Source: Verrucomicrobiota bacterium
Lineage (GTDB): Bacteria > Verrucomicrobiota > Verrucomicrobiia > Limisphaerales > UBA1096
Reading direction: 5' to 3'
DNA: 16,546 bases
NCBI GenBank assembly: GCA_003972865.1
Contig: QOAX01000120.1
Span: forward strand, 1 to 16,546
Positions 13,011 to 16,546 of the stretch are shown here, in pieces. The position numbers and the translations under genes are program-made. Position 1 is the first letter of the stretch. Each line of letters starts with the position of its first letter. Under the pieces are notes generated by a model, which was not told where the DNA came from, made no database searches, and saw only the letters and a program-made list of their open reading frames with translations.

Positions 13011-13601
13011 ATGAAACGCTTCGCGCCAGTGACAAACAAAACCGACATCGGAATTGTTTACATTTTTCTGGCTTTGCTTTGTGGTTGCAATCGCGGTCCG
13101 GACTTACTGCGCGCTGCTCATGAGGGTCGGTTAGCGGAGGTGACCAAGTTGGTGCAGTCGGGTGTGGATCCGAACGTGGTCAACGAATTGGGGGAAACCT
13201 CCCTGCACAGGGGTGCCGCGGCAGGCCATTTCGATGTCGTGAAGTGGTTGGTGGAAAATGGCGCGGTGATTGACTGTGCCGACAATGGCGGGAGTGTTCC
13301 GCTGCACAGCGCCGCATTTTTTAAGCGCCATGAGATTCTTGAATACCTTTTGGAACGCAAGGCGGACGTGAATGCGGCCACTTTATCAGGCACCACCCCG
13401 CTTCATGCTGCAGTGGGCTCGATGGATACTCGAGTCATCATGACTTTGGTACGGAATCAAGCCGACTTGGACAAAAAGGATTCAGAAGGGCGAACCCCGT
13501 TGGCTGTGGCTCAATATTTTATACAATTTCCAGGCGAGTATTCCCGGGAGGAAGTTGAAAAAGTCGTTGCACTGTTGAAAAAACTAAAAGATAAAAACTA
13601 G
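13011..13601 (+). CDS. Ankyrin-repeat lipoprotein, copy 2 (196 aa)
   Basis: The basic N-terminus MKRFAPVTNKTD and hydrophobic IGIVYIFLALLCGC give a good lipobox (L-C-G-C, Cys near residue 26). Four to five ankyrin repeats fill the rest: DLLRAAHEGRLAEVTKLVQSG, GETSLHRGAAAGHFDVVKWLVENG, GSVPLHSAAFFKRHEILEYLLERK, GTTPLHAAVGSMDTRVIMTLVRNQ and a final EGRTPLAVAQYF. A helical, charged tail closes the protein. It is a probable membrane-anchored periplasmic scaffold binding another protein; the pilin or lipoprotein of the same cassette is the natural candidate partner (inference). ATG 13011 is 7 nt after the lipoprotein stop. It is homologous in position and fold to the gene at 10884, but the repeats have diverged strongly. 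Confidence 0.85.
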   Translation: MKRFAPVTNKTDIGIVYIFLALLCGCNRGPDLLRAAHEGRLAEVTKLVQSGVDPNVVNELGETSLHRGAAAGHFDVVKWLVENGAVIDCADNGGSVPLHSAAFFKRHEILEYLLERKADVNAATLSGTTPLHAAVGSMDTRVIMTLVRNQADLDKKDSEGRTPLAVAQYFIQFPGEYSREEVEKVVALLKKLKDKN

Positions 13602-13603
13602 AC

Positions 13604-14482
13604 ATGAAGAATTATTCTGATGTTGTATTGAAACACCACCGTCGGCGTTCCGGGTTCACCCTGATAGAACTGCTGGTGGTCATCGCGATTATCGCCATTC
13701 TGGCGGCGTTGCTTCTGCCGGCACTGGCCAATGCCAAGGAAAAGGGCAAACAGGCGTACTGCATCAATAGCCTGCACCAGTTGGATATTGTTTTCCACAT
13801 GTACGAGGATGACAACGACGGTTACCTGCACCACACCCCGAATGGCGCTCCCCCCAACCACGGCAAGTGGTATTTCAACCCGAGGATGAAAGCGATACGC
13901 AAACTGATTCCGGATCCCAACAGCTCGGATGCCTACTGGGGATTGGCCTACTACAATTATGCCGGGAGAAATACCAGGCTTTGGCGGTGCCCGAGCGCCA
14001 TCTTAGTGGATGAATGGAGAGAGACTGGAATCAATTGGGGCGCGGAGTTTTGGCTGGACGCCTCTTATGGGATCAACGGCCCCTTCTTCACGGCGGTGCC
14101 GATAAGGGGCACCTTTGGTATACATCCACGGAGGCGCACTGAACTGCTGGATACCAATCAGACCGTCATCATCCAGGACGCCGCCGAGCAGAAGATGGAC
14201 GGCGGGCCGAGTGACACACTTGCCACCAATGGCGCTGCAGCCAAAAACCTTAGGCAATGGATGGATAGCCTCTCACCCGCTTACTACAATAATTTTAATT
14301 TTTACACAGAATGGTTTCGCCACGGGTCCAACAAACCTTATGGTGCTTCCTGTGAAACGCTATGGGCGGATGGCCATGCGAGCGCAATTCGCTTCACAGT
14401 AAAAGCCGAGGCCACACCCGCTCAAGGCGGCGGGCCTGATTACATGAAGAACATCCACTGGTATACCGGCCTGCCCCGGTGA
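13604..14482 (+). CDS. Type II/IV pseudopilin-like protein, copy 2 (292 aa)
   Basis: A 17-residue leader ending RRRSG precedes the site G|FTLIELL (Glu at +5) and the helix LLVVIAIIAILAALLLPAL. It is very similar to copy 1 across the whole length: NAKEKGKQAYCINSL, YEDDNDGYLHHTPNG, PNHGKWYFNPRM, DPNSSDAYWGLAYY, FWLDASYGINGPFF, DTNQTVIIQDAAEQKMDGGPSD. The C-terminal WFRHGSNKPYG...LWADGH again has 15 residues between H and DG. The start lies 2 nt after the ankyrin stop, so the genes are probably coupled. The stop overlaps the GTG of the next pilin. Confidence 0.9.
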   Translation: MKNYSDVVLKHHRRRSGFTLIELLVVIAIIAILAALLLPALANAKEKGKQAYCINSLHQLDIVFHMYEDDNDGYLHHTPNGAPPNHGKWYFNPRMKAIRKLIPDPNSSDAYWGLAYYNYAGRNTRLWRCPSAILVDEWRETGINWGAEFWLDASYGINGPFFTAVPIRGTFGIHPRRRTELLDTNQTVIIQDAAEQKMDGGPSDTLATNGAAAKNLRQWMDSLSPAYYNNFNFYTEWFRHGSNKPYGASCETLWADGHASAIRFTVKAEATPAQGGGPDYMKNIHWYTGLPR

Positions 14483-15354
14483 TCCCCCACGTGAATTCGC
14501 TGGAAATGCGGCTGCACGCAAATAGTTCCCTGGAAAAAAGGGGCCCGCGGGTTTTGTGGGGCTTCACCCTCATTGAGTTGCTTGTAGTCATAGCGATCAT
14601 TGCCATCCTGGCGGCCCTGCTGCTGCCGGCGTTGTCGAAGGCAAAGGTCCAGGGCAAATCCGCCTATTGCGTCAACAGCCTGCGCCAGATCGATATCGCC
14701 ATGGCCCTTTACGAGGAGGAAAACGAGGGCTGGCTGCACCACAGCCCCGCCGGGCAGCCGCCCAATCACGGCAAATGGTACATGAGCCCTCGCATGAGGG
14801 CGGCCCGCCGGTTGATCGACGATCCCAACAGCCCGGATGCCTACTGGGGGGTTGCCTACTATGCTCATGCCGGAAAACAGGTTCGTCTTTGGCGTGATCC
14901 TGCAGCCAGGGTGGTTGATGAGTGGCGCTGGGACTACAAGTTTTCGCCCGACTTTTGGCTCGACGGTGCCTACGGCATCAACGGCCGCTTTTTTACTGCG
15001 GTCCAGAGGCAAACCGCCACCGGGATTCATCCAAGACGCCGAAATGAGCTGGGCGCTCCCTCTGAAACCATCCTGGTTCAGGATGCCGGTGAGCATCGAC
15101 TCGAGGCCGATGGATCAGCTACTACAAACGACGCGCTGGCCTGCAACCCTGGCGTGAAGGCGAACCTGAGCGAATGGAGGATGAGCGGTCGTTGGGGGCT
15201 TTACTATCCTGAGTATGAGATCATTCAGGAATGGTTTCGCCACGACAAGAACAACACCCTTTGGGCCGACGGACACGTTGGCTCCATCCCCATCACCGAC
15301 TGTGCCGACAAATTCATGGGCAGTGTCCATTGGTACACTGGCTTGCAGAGGTAA
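14479..15354 (+). CDS. Type II/IV pseudopilin-like protein, copy 3 (291 aa)
   Basis: Third paralog, with no lipoprotein or ankyrin partner of its own. The processing site G|FTLIELL follows a 28-residue leader if it starts at GTG 14479 (GTGA overlap with the previous stop), or a 19-residue one from ATG 14506; the choice is open. The body is like copies 1 and 2 (SKAKVQGKSAYCVNSL, EENEGWLHHSP, PNHGKWYMSPRM, DPNSPDAYWGVAYY). The C-terminal motif is shorter, WFRHDKNNTLWADGHVGS, with 8 residues between H and DG, nearer the canonical H-X9-DG. Its sequence is more distant from copies 1 and 2 than they are from each other, so it is an older or separately acquired paralog. It may be a minor pseudopilin of the same structure. 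Confidence 0.88.
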   Translation: MIPHVNSLEMRLHANSSLEKRGPRVLWGFTLIELLVVIAIIAILAALLLPALSKAKVQGKSAYCVNSLRQIDIAMALYEEENEGWLHHSPAGQPPNHGKWYMSPRMRAARRLIDDPNSPDAYWGVAYYAHAGKQVRLWRDPAARVVDEWRWDYKFSPDFWLDGAYGINGRFFTAVQRQTATGIHPRRRNELGAPSETILVQDAGEHRLEADGSATTNDALACNPGVKANLSEWRMSGRWGLYYPEYEIIQEWFRHDKNNTLWADGHVGSIPITDCADKFMGSVHWYTGLQR

Positions 15355-15440
15355 ACCCCTCTTTCCGATCAAAGGAAGTGCCTGATCTTTCGACTTTGCA
15401 CGAGTGGGCAACGATTGATTCGCATAAAGTTTTTTGATTG
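15355..15440. other. Intergenic gap before phnA
   Basis: These 86 nt between pilin 3 and phnA contain no convincing terminator hairpin. TTGCAC at 15396-15401 and CATAAA at 15423-15428 are 21 nt apart, too far for a standard promoter, so I make no promoter call. Confidence 0.4.
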
Positions 15441-16546
15441 ATGAGTGACGCAGTCATAGCGGCCAATCAACGTGAATACCGCCTGCCGGATCGGCCGGTG
15501 GCGGTCATCTGTGCCGACGGCTGCGCCGAGGAATACCTCACGCTTGGCTTCGTCCACGGCGAGCTGCCCCACTTGGCCAGGCTGGCGGCCAGCGGCCACT
15601 ACGGCCTGGCCCGTGGCGCGCTGCCGTCGTTCACGAACGTGAACAACTGCGCCATGGTCACCGGCACGCCGCCGTCGCAGACCGGCATCGGCGGCAACTA
15701 CATCCTCGATCCCGACACCGGCGAGGAGGTGATGACCAACTCCTCCCGCTTCCTGCGCAACGACACCATCCTCGCAGCCGCCTCGGACGCCGGCCGCAAG
15801 GTCGCCATGGTCACCGCCAAGGACAAGCTGCGCGAACTGCTCTCCAAGGGCATGGACGGCATCGCCGTCTCCTCCGAGAAGGCGGACGAGGTGAGTGTCG
15901 AGGTTAACGGCATCGACGACGTCGAGTCGTTCGCCGGGCCGAAGCCCTCCATCTACTCCGGTGAAGCCAGCCTGTACGTGCTACGTGTCGGTGTTGAATT
16001 GCTCAGGGCCGGGCGGGCGGATTTCCTATATCTCTCGCTCACCGACTACATGCAGCACAAGTACGCGCCGGAGGCCGCCGAGTCGCGCAGGTTTTACCGG
16101 GCGATCGACGCGGAGGTCGGGCGGTTGCTCGAGCTGGGCGCCATCGTCGGCATCACAGCGGACCACGGGATGAACGCCAAGTGTAACGGCGACGGCAGCC
16201 CGAATGTGATCTACCTCGAGACCGAGCTTGGCCGCAAGTTTGGCGACGGCTGCCGCGTGATCTGCCCGATCACCGACCCGTACGTGGTGCACCACGGCGC
16301 GCTTGGCTCGGCGGTGACCGTTTATCTGCCGGACAATTTGGACGCGCAAAAAATCGCCAACTGGATTGCTGCGCTCGATGGTGTCACTGAGGTTCACAAT
16401 CGGGAGTCGGCAGTGGCCAAGCTCGAGTTGCCGGGCGACCGGATCGGCGACCTGTTCGTGTTGTCCGACCGCGACTGGGTGCTCGGCCGCACGCCGGAGC
16501 ATCACGACCTTGCGAAACTTGAGGGCACGCTCCGCTCGCACGGCGG
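15441..16546 (+). CDS. phnA: Phosphonoacetate hydrolase (partial, C-terminus outside window)
   Basis: Alkaline-phosphatase-superfamily enzyme that splits phosphonoacetate into acetate and phosphate using two metal ions. Visible active-site residues are Asp26 (ICADGC), nucleophile Thr65 (LPSFTNVNN), Asp202 and His206 (LTDYMQHK), Asp241 and His242 (TADHGMNAK), and a final His in RSHGG at the window edge. The sequence recalls the Pseudomonas fluorescens enzyme closely (RLPxRP, VTGxPPSxxGIxGN, VTAKDKLRxLL, ITDPYVVHHGALGS, DRIGDL). ATG 15441 fits the family's N-terminus (VIxxNxRxYRLP), although no ribosome site is seen. 368 codons are present and only about 30-40 residues should be missing. Pathway partners (for example phosphonoacetaldehyde dehydrogenase or PhnW) would lie downstream if present. 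A link to the pilin cassettes is not evident. Confidence 0.92.
   Translation, partial: MSDAVIAANQREYRLPDRPVAVICADGCAEEYLTLGFVHGELPHLARLAASGHYGLARGALPSFTNVNNCAMVTGTPPSQTGIGGNYILDPDTGEEVMTNSSRFLRNDTILAAASDAGRKVAMVTAKDKLRELLSKGMDGIAVSSEKADEVSVEVNGIDDVESFAGPKPSIYSGEASLYVLRVGVELLRAGRADFLYLSLTDYMQHKYAPEAAESRRFYRAIDAEVGRLLELGAIVGITADHGMNAKCNGDGSPNVIYLETELGRKFGDGCRVICPITDPYVVHHGALGSAVTVYLPDNLDAQKIANWIAALDGVTEVHNRESAVAKLELPGDRIGDLFVLSDRDWVLGRTPEHHDLAKLEGTLRSHG

Noticed and set aside
15361..15395. Terminator after pilin 3
   Set aside because: GATCAAAGG and CCTGATCTTT pair only imperfectly, and no T-run follows directly.

Overview
The window looks like a piece of a Verrucomicrobiota chromosome (Pedosphaera/Limisphaera-like lineage). 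The basis is recall of family style, not a search. It has high-GC coding DNA, almost no Shine-Dalgarno sites, and pseudopilins with the GFTLIELLVVIAIIAILAA N-terminus and a C-terminal H-Xn-DG motif. It also has a giant secreted beta-sandwich repeat protein and an octaheme cytochrome, which fit that phylum. About 95 percent is coding and no gap exceeds 300 bases.

Layout. (1) 1-2724, minus strand: a membrane-anchored octaheme c-type cytochrome, followed 17 nt later by a XylR-like sugar-binding regulator that runs off the left edge. This block carries five exact copies of the palindrome CTTGGCCAAG. (2) 2725-2933: divergent intergenic region. (3) 2934-10421, plus: a 2495-residue secreted protein with a LamG-like N-terminus, two Ig-like domains, eight 'WWWAIDN' modules (two divergent, six near-identical), two tandem 'DWVGLYRPD' domains and a short C-terminal domain. 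(4) 10421-15354, plus: a tandemly duplicated cassette of leader element, small lipoprotein, ankyrin-repeat protein and pseudopilin, with one extra pseudopilin at the end. (5) 15441-16546, plus: phosphonoacetate hydrolase (phnA), cut by the right edge.

The most interesting feature is the leader in front of each cassette. Both copies have an 8-codon ORF (MTYLETHQ, MAHLETHR) with its stop in the loop of a small hairpin. Exactly 7 nt later comes a long hairpin followed by CCTTTTTT. The first 49 nt are 43/49 identical without indels, although the proteins downstream have diverged strongly. This is the architecture of a translation-coupled transcription attenuator. I infer that it controls passage of polymerase from the giant gene into cassette 1, and from cassette 1 into cassette 2.

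The likely working unit is a cell-surface system. A giant exported protein is followed by two sets of envelope proteins (lipoprotein, ankyrin protein, processed pseudopilin) that may assemble on a type II secretion/type IV pilus-like machine encoded elsewhere. The function is unknown. The second lipoprotein gene carries a REP-like insertion in its signal-peptide region, which appears to have supplied a new start codon.
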